This document shows, piece after piece, positions 53,089-62,113 of a stretch of 64,000 nucleotides of DNA; within the stretch, counting starts at the first letter, position 1, and each line of letters starts with the position of its first letter. Source of the DNA: Dysgonamonadaceae bacterium (GTDB lineage Bacteria > Bacteroidota > Bacteroidia > Bacteroidales > Azobacteroidaceae); contig JAIRKO010000036.1 in NCBI GenBank assembly GCA_031260045.1, forward strand, positions 1 to 64,000. Reading direction: 5' to 3'. A program made the translations under genes and the position numbers. The notes beneath the pieces were generated by a model that was given only the letters and a program-made list of their open reading frames with translations, did no database searches and was not told the DNA's origin.

Positions 53089-54327
53089 TCAATTATTAAT
53101 TTCCGACAAAATTTCCGCCACAACAAACGCGCTACCCCCCACGAATATAAAATCGTTCTTTCCGGCGCGCCCTTTCGCCTCCGAAAAAGCGCCGGCTACC
53201 GAAGGAAAAACCTCCCCTTTCAGTCCGAACCGCCCAGCTTGCTCCGCCAGCAACCGCGCATCCAGCGCACGCGGAAGATTCGCCTGCGTAAAATAATATT
53301 TCGCATCCACAGGCAAAATCCTGAGAACGGCGGAAATATCCTTATCATTCACCATCCCGAAAACAATATGCAGTACGTCGTAGTTTTCCGATTGGAGTTG
53401 CCGGACATTATACGCCATCCCGCCGGCATTGTGTCCCGCATCCAGCACAATTCTCGGATGCTCCTGCACGACCTGCCAACGTCCCGCCAGTCCGGTATTT
53501 GCAATTACATTTGCAAAACCCCGTACCACAGCCTGCGGCGGGATATTGAAAATATCTTTCAAAATATCAAGCGCACACAATACGGTAGCCGTATTTTTTT
53601 CCTGCGCAAATCCCTGCAAGGGGGAAACAATCCGGGCGTTCGTTTTCGGAACGTCTTCGGCAAACAAAAACCTTTCACTCCCTACCTTTTGCCTCGCGCT
53701 TTCAAACACTTCCCTGACCTCCCCTTCAGCCTCGCCGATAACCGCCGGAACGCCAGGCTTGATAATCCCCGCCTTTTCCCCGGCAATCGTCGCTAAAGTA
53801 TTTCCCAACAAACTGGTATGGTCAAAACTGATATTTGTAATGACGCTCAAAACAGGGGTAATCACATTCGTGCAGTCCAGCTTTCCGCCCAATCCGACTT
53901 CAATAACCGACACATCCACAGCCTGTTCCGCAAAATACGCAAAAGCCATGCCCGTAGTCAATTCAAAAAAAGAGGGCTGAACGGATGCGAAAAAGTCCTT
54001 GTTTTCCGCTATAAACCCGACAATGTAATCCTTATCAATCATCCTGCCGTTGACTTTGATTCTTTCCCTGAAATCAAGCAGGTGCGGGGAAGTATAAAGC
54101 CCTGTCCTGTAGCCGGCTTCCTGCAAAACCGAAGCCAGCAGGTGGCAGGTAGAACCTTTTCCGTTGGTTCCGCCCACGTGAATTGTTTTATATTGGGTAT
54201 GCGGATAATTCAAATGCTTGTCTATCAGGAAAGTATTTTCCATGCCTTCCTTATATGCCGACGCGCCCGCTCTCTGAAACATGGGCGCGCTGTCGTAGAG
54301 GTATTTTATCGTTTCGTCGTATGTCAT
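53089..54327 (-). CDS. folC: Folylpolyglutamate synthase / dihydrofolate synthase
   Basis: A 412-residue Mur-ligase-like enzyme that adds glutamate to dihydropteroate and folates. The ATP loop is HVGGTNGKGSTCHLL, followed by YTSPHLLDFRERI and the VIEVGLGGKLDCTNV motif; the C-terminal domain has LDAGHNAGGM. The length is usual. A TACATTTGC element on the minus strand (54345-54353) lies 18-26 nt upstream. First gene of the folC / MFS / thiD group. Confidence 0.95.
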   Translation of the reverse strand: MTYDETIKYLYDSAPMFQRAGASAYKEGMENTFLIDKHLNYPHTQYKTIHVGGTNGKGSTCHLLASVLQEAGYRTGLYTSPHLLDFRERIKVNGRMIDKDYIVGFIAENKDFFASVQPSFFELTTGMAFAYFAEQAVDVSVIEVGLGGKLDCTNVITPVLSVITNISFDHTSLLGNTLATIAGEKAGIIKPGVPAVIGEAEGEVREVFESARQKVGSERFLFAEDVPKTNARIVSPLQGFAQEKNTATVLCALDILKDIFNIPPQAVVRGFANVIANTGLAGRWQVVQEHPRIVLDAGHNAGGMAYNVRQLQSENYDVLHIVFGMVNDKDISAVLRILPVDAKYYFTQANLPRALDARLLAEQAGRFGLKGEVFPSVAGAFSEAKGRAGKNDFIFVGGSAFVVAEILSEINN

Positions 54328-54534
54328 TCAATAATAGTAGCGGGGCAAATGTACGACATTTATTCGAACCTTCGGCTAAATGCCGGTTTTTCCGTTGTCA
54401 TGGGAATTTGAATGGTTGTTGGGGCTTTTCAATCAGTGTTGGTTATGCTTCGCGCCATCAGGGCAATCGCAGGGATAAATTTTACTATCTGTGTGCTATA
54501 TAAATTTTTTCGTGTATTTTTGCAAAAAAAGAAT

Positions 54535-56154
54535 ATGGAAAAGCGACTTAAAAAACTGCCGACAGGCATACAAACATTTGAAAAAATCATAGAAGACAAC
54601 TGCGTTTATGTGGACAAAACCCGAATACTGATTGATTTAATCGAAAACGGAGACGTGTATTTCCTTGCACGCCCCCGCCGTTTCGGAAAATCATTAACAC
54701 TCACGACGCTTGAAGCCATGTTCTGTGGCAAAAAAGAACTTTTCAAAGGACTGTATGCCGAAGCGTGGATGAATCGCCCTGATTATAAAAAATATCCCGT
54801 AATATCTTTGAGTTTAAATAGAGTAACGACAAGTTCGGGGATTGAAGTTATGAAAGAGTCGCTCATTGTGCAGATAAAGGAAGCTGCACGTTTGTTGAAT
54901 GTTGATTTATACTCCATAAATAGCGCTCCCGATTTGTTTGAAAATCTCATCATAAGGGTTTCGGAAAAGCATAATGAAAAGGTTGTGGTTCTCATTGATG
55001 AATATGATAAGCCCTATATTGATTTTATTGACAATCCTGTTGAAGCGGAAAAAATTCGGAACATTTTGGCTAATCTGTACGTCCGCATAAAAGGCAACGA
55101 TCGGTATCTTAAGTTTGTGTTGTTGACGGGTATTTCCAAATTTGCAAAGCTTGGCGTATTTTCAAACCTGAATAATCTCACCGATATTTCAAGGAAAAAT
55201 GAATATGCTGCGCTCTGCGGCATAACAAAAGAAGAACTCCTGCAGAATTTTCCCGATCATCTTGAAGCAACTGCCGCAAAAATGCAGATAAGCGTTCGGG
55301 AACTTGTAGAAAAAATGGAAGACTTTTACGACGGTTTTTCTTTCGACGGCAAGACAAGAGTCTATAACCCATACTCAACTTTGCGCTTCTTCTATGATCA
55401 GTCTTTTAACAATTATTGGTTTGATGGCGGCACATCAACCATGCTTGTTAAATACCTCAAAAATAAAAATCTCACAGTTGAGCAGTTCCATAATTTCCCC
55501 GTCTCGCGGGAATTTGTCCTTGATCCGGCTGAAATGGATTTGGCGCCGCCGGAAGATTTTTTGTATCAATGCGGGTTTCTGACTTTGCGCGAGGGAATAA
55601 CCGACGATTTTGCGTTGGATTATCCGAATAAGGAGGTGCTGAACGCCATGTCGCGGCTGGTTTCCGGCAATCTTTTATCAAGAAACGGCTGCGATTATTC
55701 GAGGTATTCTATCGACACTATAAACTCCTTATATACGTTAAATTGCGGCATGTTGATAGCCACATTGAACCGGCTTCTGGCGAGTATTCCTTACGACGAC
55801 TACAGGCAAGAAGCTGAAGATAATATTATTTATAACGCCTATACTTTTTCCCCGAAAGAATGGTTTTACCGGGCGACAATCCTGACTTTTTTCCGTGGCT
55901 GCGGTATCGCCGCCGTTGCCGAAATGCACACCAACAAAGGTCGCGCCGATTTGGTACTCAATTATAAAGGGCAAATCTGGATTATAGAAATCAAGGTCGC
56001 TTACGAAGGCGAAAGCCCCGCCGCCAAAGCCGAAGAAGCCAGTCGGCAAATCGTTGAAAAACACTACAACAAACCCTACCCCAATGCCATCTGCGTCGGC
56101 TTAGCCATTGACGACAGCGTGCGGCAAATTACGGAATATCGAATGATTAAGTAA
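54535..56154 (+). CDS. AAA-ATPase-like protein with C-terminal PD-(D/E)XK nuclease domain
   Basis: A 539-residue protein of the AAA-ATPase_like / PDDEXK_9 type. The start at 54535 (MEKRLKKLPTGIQTFEKI) follows a TATTTTTG element at 54515-54522. The N-terminal half has VDKTRILIDLIE and the P-loop variant FLARPRRFGKSLTL, then Walker B VVVLIDEYDKPYID. The C terminus has the nuclease motif GRADLVLNYKGQIWIIEIKV. These genes are multiplied in Bacteroidota and anaerobes; their role is unknown and they behave like selfish or regulatory nuclease genes. Confidence 0.9.
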   Translation: MEKRLKKLPTGIQTFEKIIEDNCVYVDKTRILIDLIENGDVYFLARPRRFGKSLTLTTLEAMFCGKKELFKGLYAEAWMNRPDYKKYPVISLSLNRVTTSSGIEVMKESLIVQIKEAARLLNVDLYSINSAPDLFENLIIRVSEKHNEKVVVLIDEYDKPYIDFIDNPVEAEKIRNILANLYVRIKGNDRYLKFVLLTGISKFAKLGVFSNLNNLTDISRKNEYAALCGITKEELLQNFPDHLEATAAKMQISVRELVEKMEDFYDGFSFDGKTRVYNPYSTLRFFYDQSFNNYWFDGGTSTMLVKYLKNKNLTVEQFHNFPVSREFVLDPAEMDLAPPEDFLYQCGFLTLREGITDDFALDYPNKEVLNAMSRLVSGNLLSRNGCDYSRYSIDTINSLYTLNCGMLIATLNRLLASIPYDDYRQEAEDNIIYNAYTFSPKEWFYRATILTFFRGCGIAAVAEMHTNKGRADLVLNYKGQIWIIEIKVAYEGESPAAKAEEASRQIVEKHYNKPYPNAICVGLAIDDSVRQITEYRMIK

Positions 56155-56163
56155 AACACATAA

Positions 56164-56970
56164 CTAAACCAGAGAAATATACCGAACATCACCAGGAATG
56201 GAAACAACCGGCGGTTGTGGAAAAACCCCGAATACCGACGACCCCGACCCCGACATGCTCGCATAAACAGCCCCTTGATTGTACAAAGACTGTTTGATGT
56301 CGCCGATAGCCGGATAACGGGCAAATATTCCTTCCTCAAAATCATTGATTATGTGATTTTTCCATTCTTCAACAGGTAAACGAATCGTTTCGGTCAATCG
56401 GGAAACCGGTTGCCGGGGCGTAACTCCGGCGTATGCTTCTTGGGTAGAAATGTGTATATCCGGTTTTGCCAGAACTAAATAATATCCTTTCAGGGAAATG
56501 TTGACGGGCGTGAAAATGTCGCCGATGCCTTCGGCAAATACGGGTTTGTTGCGTATGAAAAACGGACAATCGGCGCCAAGCCGTCCGGCATATTTTTCCA
56601 ACTGCTCGGCGGATAAGCCCAAACGGGAAAAATCATTGAGGAGTTTAAGCATAAAAGCCGCATCCGACGAACCGCCGCCCAGTCCGGCTCCGAAAGGAAT
56701 TTGCTTGCGAAGGTAAATCGCTATTTCCGGCAAATCGAAATCTTTTTTCAAGAGATGAAAAGCTTTCATCGCCAAATTGTCGTCAAGATTGCCGTCAATC
56801 GGGATACCGGTTTGGAAAAAAGCGGTTGCGCCCGTTTCGGACGGAACGATTTCCAAAGCGTCGCACAGAGGAATGGGATAAAAAACCGTTTCTATATTGT
56901 GATACCCGTCCGGCTTTTTGGAAACAATGTGAAGCCCCAAATTTATTTTTGCATTCGGAAAACAAATCAT
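56164..56970 (-). CDS. ispE: 4-diphosphocytidyl-2-C-methyl-D-erythritol kinase
   Basis: GHMP kinase of the MEP isoprenoid pathway. The 268-residue protein starts MICFPNAKINLGLHIV, with the catalytic-lysine region typical of IspE; an in-frame ATG at 56985 adds five residues. The ATP loop is PFGAGLGGGSSDAA (about 87-100) and the third GHMP motif is SMSGSGSSVFG near the C terminus. Standard length. Confidence 0.94.
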   Translation of the reverse strand: MICFPNAKINLGLHIVSKKPDGYHNIETVFYPIPLCDALEIVPSETGATAFFQTGIPIDGNLDDNLAMKAFHLLKKDFDLPEIAIYLRKQIPFGAGLGGGSSDAAFMLKLLNDFSRLGLSAEQLEKYAGRLGADCPFFIRNKPVFAEGIGDIFTPVNISLKGYYLVLAKPDIHISTQEAYAGVTPRQPVSRLTETIRLPVEEWKNHIINDFEEGIFARYPAIGDIKQSLYNQGAVYASMSGSGSSVFGVFPQPPVVSIPGDVRYISLV

Positions 56971-57002
56971 ATTTTTAATTTTCAAACGTACATTATAGTT
57001 TT

Positions 57003-57100
57003 ATTCTGGATTGCTTCACCGCTTTGCAGTTCGCAATGACGTGGTGAGATTGAAATACCGTAGTCGTCATTGCGAAGGCGGAGCCTGAAGCAATCCAGAA
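57003..57100. repeat. Dispersed palindromic intergenic repeat, copy 13
   Basis: ATTCTGGATTGCTTCACCGC..TTCGCAATGACG and inverted CGTCATTGCGAAGGC..GAAGCAATCCAG, between divergent ispE and the DUF3256 gene. Confidence 0.88.
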
Positions 57101-57183
57101 AGACAAAGATTTTTTTGCATATTCCTTAGAATAACCGGAAATGCGTATCTTTGCCGCCGGATGAACATTTACTTAATAAACAA

Positions 57184-57855
57184 ATGAAAAATATTATTCC
57201 AACATTGCTCCTGATTTCCTGTTTCCCGCTTCCCGCACCGGCGCAAACGACGGAAGAACTATTTGCATCCATGCCCAAATCCATTGCATTGATTTGGACG
57301 AATATGAACCGCGAGGAACTGATAGACCAGTACAAAGCCGGATCAACGGCGGTCGTCAAAAATCGACTGAGCGCTTCCTGTTTCCTGACCCGCATGACGG
57401 ATAATTATTTGCAAATCACGGAAGGCAAAAGCAGCACGGAAATCATTATCCTTCCCATGGCGAACGATTCTAAAGTTATTTGCCTGATTTATACCTTTTG
57501 CGCACCGGTTTGTGATAGCCGGTTTGAGTTTTATACCGTCGAGTGGAAAAAACTGAACAGTGATACGTTTATTACCCCTGCGGGAAAAGTGCGGTTTTTT
57601 AAAGACGGGATTGATCCCGACGAACAATACGCGCTGGTTCCTTTGGATTTTTCACTGATGCAATTCCAATACAATCCCGACAACCTCGAACTGATGCAAT
57701 ATTACAACACGCCTCAATATTTGAGCGAAGAAGACAAGGAAAAAGCAATGCCCGCCCTGAAAAATACGCCCGTCGTATTCAAGTGGAATCGGACGCGGTT
57801 TGAGGAGCAAACACATTCAAAATATATTCATCCGCCTGTTCCACCCAGTCCTTAA
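57184..57855 (+). CDS. DUF3256-family secreted protein
   Basis: A 223-residue exported protein. The start at 57184 gives MKNIIPTLLLISCFPLPAPAQ, a clean signal peptide; a TATCTTTG box at 57146-57153 stands upstream. The mature part has the DUF3256 marks: ELFASMPKSIALIWTNMNREELIDQ at its start and ALVPLDFSLMQFQYNPDNLEL near its end. The family occurs in Bacteroidales; its role is unknown. Its 3' end overlaps the convergent glycosyltransferase gene by 77 nt. Confidence 0.85.
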   Translation: MKNIIPTLLLISCFPLPAPAQTTEELFASMPKSIALIWTNMNREELIDQYKAGSTAVVKNRLSASCFLTRMTDNYLQITEGKSSTEIIILPMANDSKVICLIYTFCAPVCDSRFEFYTVEWKKLNSDTFITPAGKVRFFKDGIDPDEQYALVPLDFSLMQFQYNPDNLELMQYYNTPQYLSEEDKEKAMPALKNTPVVFKWNRTRFEEQTHSKYIHPPVPPSP

Positions 57856-58870
57856 ATTCGGGTTGCTTCCGATATTTTGGAATATATTCAAGCAATTTTT
57901 CCAGATTAAAATTATCGTCGACAACGCCGGCTCCCAACTGCGAAGTTTCAAAAGCGTTGCAAGCCTGCTCAATATGCGTAGGTACCGTCAAAACCGGTTT
58001 CCCCATGTATATCGCTTCACACACCGATTCAAATCCGGCGGTTGTGGCATAAGCCTTACAACCAGCCATGTATTTGATAAACAGTTTGTCGTTCAGGTTG
58101 TGGAAAGACAGGCGGTCGTTGATGACCGTTTCCCGCTTTGCCCCTTTCCTGTCCCAGAAAAAATGCAGGGAAACATCGGGATGTTCCTCCTGAAATCGGA
58201 TAATCCCGTCGGCATACGTATCGTTCAACATGTACCCGTGCAAATAATGCCCGTCGCTGACCTGCGCTTCCCGGACGTCTTTCCGCAACAGAGGCGGAAC
58301 CACAAAAATACGGCGTTCGGGAATATCCGGCATCTTCTTCGTTGATAAAGCCAGCAATTTCAATGCTCCGGCGCAAGTAATCCGCGTGAAAAATTTCAAC
58401 ATGCGCAATTCAATCTTGTTCGTATTCGGGAAACGGTATTCGGGATGCAGGAAAATATATTGGTGGGCAATGCAAAAGAGCGGTATTTTCGGGGGAAAAA
58501 ACAGGTAAGTCAGTCCAGCCATTAAATCGTAAAAATTAACGACAATGTCGGCGTCATATTTTTTTATTTGCCTGTGTATAAAAAAAATACTTTTAACATA
58601 AGCCCCAAATTTGAACAGATTATAAATAATACTCGCCCAAAGATTGGTTTTTTTATTTTTTGAAGCGGGAAGAAAATTGGGACTATCAAAAAGACATACT
58701 TTGGAATTGAATTTTTGAGTAAAAAACTTCGGAAGTTCCCGACGGTTGCTTTTTCCGACCAAAATGGCGGCAACTTCATGTCCGTTTTCCGTTAGAATAT
58801 CATTTAGGGTCATGGCTTGCGTGATGTGTCCTCTCCCCTCTCCTTGAACTACAAACAAAAATTTTGCCAC
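57779..58870 (-). CDS. GT28-type glycosyltransferase
   Basis: A 363-residue GT-B fold protein. The N terminus FLFVVQGEGRGHITQAMTL has the glycine-rich GxGH motif of MurG-like enzymes. The C-terminal half carries the UDP-sugar site, AGCKAYATTAGFESVCEAIYMGKPVLTVP. Without a known acceptor it may glycosylate a lipid or envelope glycan. The tail (about residues 338-363) is encoded within the 77-nt overlap with the DUF3256 gene. Confidence 0.87.
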   Translation of the reverse strand: MAKFLFVVQGEGRGHITQAMTLNDILTENGHEVAAILVGKSNRRELPKFFTQKFNSKVCLFDSPNFLPASKNKKTNLWASIIYNLFKFGAYVKSIFFIHRQIKKYDADIVVNFYDLMAGLTYLFFPPKIPLFCIAHQYIFLHPEYRFPNTNKIELRMLKFFTRITCAGALKLLALSTKKMPDIPERRIFVVPPLLRKDVREAQVSDGHYLHGYMLNDTYADGIIRFQEEHPDVSLHFFWDRKGAKRETVINDRLSFHNLNDKLFIKYMAGCKAYATTAGFESVCEAIYMGKPVLTVPTHIEQACNAFETSQLGAGVVDDNFNLEKLLEYIPKYRKQPEFKDWVEQADEYILNVFAPQTASDST

Positions 58871-58892
58871 TTGATTTTACGATTTTTCAGGA

Positions 58893-58924
58893 GCAAATGT
58901 AATGCTTTTATTATGGAAAGCAAA
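58893..58924 (-). promoter_or_regulatory. Promoter of the glycosyltransferase gene
   Basis: On the minus strand TTTG (58924-58921) and TACATTTGC (58901-58893), spacing 19 bp, 23 nt before the ATG. Confidence 0.6.
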
Positions 58925-59005
58925 ACATGAGGGGTTTTTTTAGGGCGATTGACCTCGCCGCTTCGCAAAAGTTATTTAATTTATTTAAAGTTTGCGGAAA
59001 ATATG

Positions 59006-59013
59006 TAATTTTG
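59006..59013 (+). promoter_or_regulatory. Probable -7 element of nrdD
   Basis: TAATTTTG matches TAnnTTTG; no properly spaced -33 is seen. The leader to the nrdD start is about 105 nt. No NrdR box was recognised. Confidence 0.4.
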
Positions 59014-59121
59014 CCAATGCAGAATAAAATGCAAAAGGGTACCTTAATAAGAATCGAACGACGCAAAGGAATATCGGGAGTGTAAGTTTTGGATATCAAG
59101 GATTTAAGTCGTTAAAGTTGA

Positions 59122-61215
59122 ATGATTATGGAGATATTTATTATAAAACGGGATGGAAAGCAGGAGGCTTTCTCCGTCGAAAAAATCAGAAATGCCATTG
59201 CTAAAGCCTTCCTGTCGGTAGGCAGTTTTGCTACGCAGGACGTGATTGCCAACGTCTTGAGCCGCATCAGCATCACCAACGGCAGTACGGTGGAAGATAT
59301 TCAAAATCAAGTGGAAATATCCTTGATGTCCGAACGGTATTACTCCGTTGCCAAATCCTATATGCTCTACCGGCAAAAGCATTTGGAAGACCGCGAAGTG
59401 CGCGACAAACTCAAATTCCTGATGGATTATTGCGATGCCTCGAACGCGGCGTCGGGCAGCAAATACGACGCCAACGCCAACGTGGAAAACAAAAACATGG
59501 CAACGCTCATCGGCGAACTACCCAAATCGAACTTCATCCGCCTCAACCGTCGGATGCTCACCGACCGCCTGAAAGAAATGTACGGCAAAGAAGTCTCCGA
59601 CCGCTATATTGATTTGCTGAACAGGCATTACATCTACAAAAACGACGAAACGAGTCTCGCCAACTATTGCGCCAGCATCACCATGTATCCTTGGTTAATT
59701 GGCGGCACAGCATCCATCGGAGGCAATTCCAAAGCGCCGACCAACCTGAAATCGTTTTGCGGCGGGTTTGTAAACATGGTTTTCATGGTTTCCAGCATGT
59801 TGAGCGGCGCATGCGCCACACCGGAATTTTTGATGTATATGAACTATTTCATCGGATTAGAATACGGGCGGGATTATTACAAGCACGCAGATAAAACGGT
59901 GGATTTGTCGAAAAAGCAACGCACGCTGGACAAGGTTATTATTGATTATTTCGAGCAAATCGTTTACTCCATCAACCAGCCGACCGGTGCACGGAATTTT
60001 CAGGCGGTGTTTTGGAACATATCCTACTACGACAGGTATTATTTTGAAAGCCTGTTCGGCGAATTTGTATTTCCCGACGGTAGCCATCCCGACTGGGATT
60101 CGCTCAACTGGTTGCAGAAACGTTTTATGAAATGGTTCAATCAGGAGCGTACCCGTTCCATATTGACATTTCCGGTAGAAACAATGGCTTTGTTGACCGA
60201 AAACGGCGATGCGAAAGACAAAGAATACGGCGATTTCACGGCGGAAATGTATGCCGAAGGACATTCGTTTTTCACTTATATGAGCGACAACGCCGATTCG
60301 CTGAGCAGTTGTTGCCGCCTGCGCAACGAGATTCAGGACAACGGTTTCAGCTACACGCTGGGGGCGGGCGGCGTGTCTACCGGCTCAAAAAGCGTGCTGA
60401 CCATCAATCTGAACCGCTGTATTCAACATGCTGCACGCGAAGGGATTCACTATCAGTTTTTCCTCGAAGATATCGTCAATCTGGTACACAAGGTGCAGTT
60501 GGCTTACAACGAAAACCTGAAGTATATGTACGAAAAAGGCATGTTGCCTCTGTTTACGGCGGGTTATATTAACATGAGCCGGCAATACCTGACCGTCGGT
60601 GTGAACGGGTTGGTAGAAGCCGCCGAGTTTCTGGGCATTGAAATTACCGACAATCTGGAGTACGCTGCATTTGTGCAACAAGTGCTTGGGCTTATCGAAA
60701 CCTGCAATAAGCGCTACCGGACAAATGACGTGATGTTCAATTGCGAAATGATTCCCGCCGAAAACGTAGGCGTGAAACATGCCCTGTGGGACAAACGCGA
60801 CGGCTATAAGGTGAACCGCGATTGCTACAACAGCTATTTTTATATCGTGGAAGACGTCTCGCTGAACATCGTGGACAAATTCCGCCTGCATGGTCGCAAG
60901 TATATCGAACATTTGACGGGCGGTTCCGCTCTGCATCTCAATCTGGAAGAGCATTTAAGTAAGGAGCAGTATCGGCAACTCCTGCGCGTGGCGACACAGG
61001 AGGGCTGTAACTATTTTACGTTCAATATCCCGAACACGGTTTGCAACGACTGCGGGCATATCGACAAGCGGAATTTGAAAACTTGCCCAAAATGCCAAAG
61101 CGAAAACTTAGATTACCTGACGCGCATTATCGGCTATATGAAGCGCATCAGCAACTTTTCGCAACCCCGGCAGGAGGAGGCTGCAAAGCGGCATTATGCT
61201 TCAATTAAGAATTAA
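59122..61215 (+). CDS. nrdD: Anaerobic ribonucleoside-triphosphate reductase
   Basis: Class III reductase that makes deoxyribonucleotides without oxygen, using a glycyl radical. The 697-residue protein begins with an ATP-cone (about 3-92; VIKRDGKQEAFS-like IIKRDGKQEAFSVEKIRNAI). The zinc-binding CNDCGH..CPKC lies near residue 645-660 and the glycyl radical motif RIIGYM near 668. The last codons ASIKN plus TAA lie in the inverted repeat at 61201-61218, so the natural C terminus may have been altered slightly. The activase gene nrdG follows after an inserted gene. Confidence 0.96.
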   Translation: MIMEIFIIKRDGKQEAFSVEKIRNAIAKAFLSVGSFATQDVIANVLSRISITNGSTVEDIQNQVEISLMSERYYSVAKSYMLYRQKHLEDREVRDKLKFLMDYCDASNAASGSKYDANANVENKNMATLIGELPKSNFIRLNRRMLTDRLKEMYGKEVSDRYIDLLNRHYIYKNDETSLANYCASITMYPWLIGGTASIGGNSKAPTNLKSFCGGFVNMVFMVSSMLSGACATPEFLMYMNYFIGLEYGRDYYKHADKTVDLSKKQRTLDKVIIDYFEQIVYSINQPTGARNFQAVFWNISYYDRYYFESLFGEFVFPDGSHPDWDSLNWLQKRFMKWFNQERTRSILTFPVETMALLTENGDAKDKEYGDFTAEMYAEGHSFFTYMSDNADSLSSCCRLRNEIQDNGFSYTLGAGGVSTGSKSVLTINLNRCIQHAAREGIHYQFFLEDIVNLVHKVQLAYNENLKYMYEKGMLPLFTAGYINMSRQYLTVGVNGLVEAAEFLGIEITDNLEYAAFVQQVLGLIETCNKRYRTNDVMFNCEMIPAENVGVKHALWDKRDGYKVNRDCYNSYFYIVEDVSLNIVDKFRLHGRKYIEHLTGGSALHLNLEEHLSKEQYRQLLRVATQEGCNYFTFNIPNTVCNDCGHIDKRNLKTCPKCQSENLDYLTRIIGYMKRISNFSQPRQEEAAKRHYASIKN

Positions 61216-61218
61216 GAG
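61201..61218 (+). repeat. Left inverted repeat of the nrdD-side cassette
   Basis: TCAATTAAGAATTAAGAG, containing the nrdD stop codon. Same sequence as the first 18 nt of 26810-26829. Confidence 0.75.
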
Positions 61219-61220
61219 AT

Positions 61221-61592
61221 ATGGCTAAATATAATATTTTGCAGGAAAAGAGTTTTAAGTTTGCGGTAAGGATGGTAAATTTATATAAACATCTCTGTGA
61301 AATAAAGAAAGAATATGTGCTTTCAAAGCAGATTTTAAGAAGCGGGACTTCAATCGGCGCTAATATTGAAGAAGGCATCGGCGGGCAATCGGACAAAGAT
61401 TTTTTTGCTAAACTAAATATTTCGTACAAAGAAATGCGCGAAACTATTTATTGGTTAAAGTTATTGAAAGAAACGGAATATATAACCAAAGAACAATATA
61501 CATCCCTTTTTGCCGACGCTGATGAGCTTGGTAAAATTCTTGGCAAAATCAAAATCACAATGTCCAAAAAACTCAACCCTCTTAATTCTTAA
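61221..61592 (+). CDS. Four-helix-bundle protein (bS23 / 23S rRNA intervening-sequence protein family)
   Basis: A 123-residue helical protein of the four-helix-bundle group that includes proteins encoded in 23S rRNA intervening sequences. The diagnostic core is KQILRSGTSIGANIEEG followed by DFFAKLNISYKEMRETIYWLKLL. Some relatives bind nucleic acid (for example Avd of diversity-generating retroelements). No reverse transcriptase or template repeat is nearby, so a DGR is not indicated. It splits the normally adjacent nrdD and nrdG, and its stop lies in the right inverted repeat. Confidence 0.9.
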   Translation: MAKYNILQEKSFKFAVRMVNLYKHLCEIKKEYVLSKQILRSGTSIGANIEEGIGGQSDKDFFAKLNISYKEMRETIYWLKLLKETEYITKEQYTSLFADADELGKILGKIKITMSKKLNPLNS

Positions 61593-61603
61593 TTCTTAAT
61601 TGA
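61579..61603 (-). repeat. Right inverted repeat of the nrdD-side cassette
   Basis: The inverse complement of the left repeat with one extra 7-nt unit (CTCTTAATTC, TTAATTC, TTAATTGA). It includes the stop of the four-helix gene and the start codon of nrdG. Confidence 0.75.
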
Positions 61604-62061
61604 AATTTGCAAGCTATGATATAGTCTTTCAGGAAATCCCCGACGAGGTAACGTTGGCAGTCAATATCACCAATTGCCCTAATCGCTGCAAGGGATGCCA
61701 CAGTCCGCATTTGCAAGAAGACGCAGGCGAAACGCTGGATGAAAACGTACTCTCCGCATGGCTCGAAAAATACGGTAATGCTATTACTTGCGTCTGTTTT
61801 ATGGGCGGCGACGCCGAACCCCGCGAAGTCGGAAAATTGGCGGATTTTATCCGGAAGAAAAACGGTAGTGTCAAAACCGCATGGTATTCTGGTCGGGCAG
61901 CCTTGCCTGCCGGTATTTCCCCGTCGAATTTTGATTATATCAAACTCGGCGCCTACATCAAAGAGCTGGGAGGCTTAAACGCGCCCTCTACAAACCAGCG
62001 TTTTTACCGTATTGAAAATGGCGTAATGATTGATAAGACGGACGGTTTTCGTAAAAATTAG
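61600..62061 (+). CDS. nrdG: Anaerobic ribonucleotide reductase activating protein, TTG start
   Basis: Radical SAM activase that forms the glycyl radical on NrdD. The 153-residue protein has the cluster motif CPNRCKGC (C26, C30, C33) and MGGDAEP. The family N terminus MKFASYDIVFQEIP is complete only if translation starts at TTG 61600, since no in-frame ATG or GTG precedes it before the repeat. The usual ATG seems to have been replaced by the end of the inverted repeat. Translation could be weaker, or may depend on coupling to the upstream gene. Confidence 0.92.
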   Translation: MKFASYDIVFQEIPDEVTLAVNITNCPNRCKGCHSPHLQEDAGETLDENVLSAWLEKYGNAITCVCFMGGDAEPREVGKLADFIRKKNGSVKTAWYSGRAALPAGISPSNFDYIKLGAYIKELGGLNAPSTNQRFYRIENGVMIDKTDGFRKN

Positions 62062-62113
62062 CAACATTTATCAACTGTATGCTTTATTTTACAGTGGATT
62101 ATGTGTCCCCACT

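Noticed and set aside
61221..61592. Possible diversity-generating retroelement accessory (Avd-like)
   Set aside because: No reverse transcriptase, variable repeat or template repeat is found nearby; the protein fits the general bS23/four-helix family.
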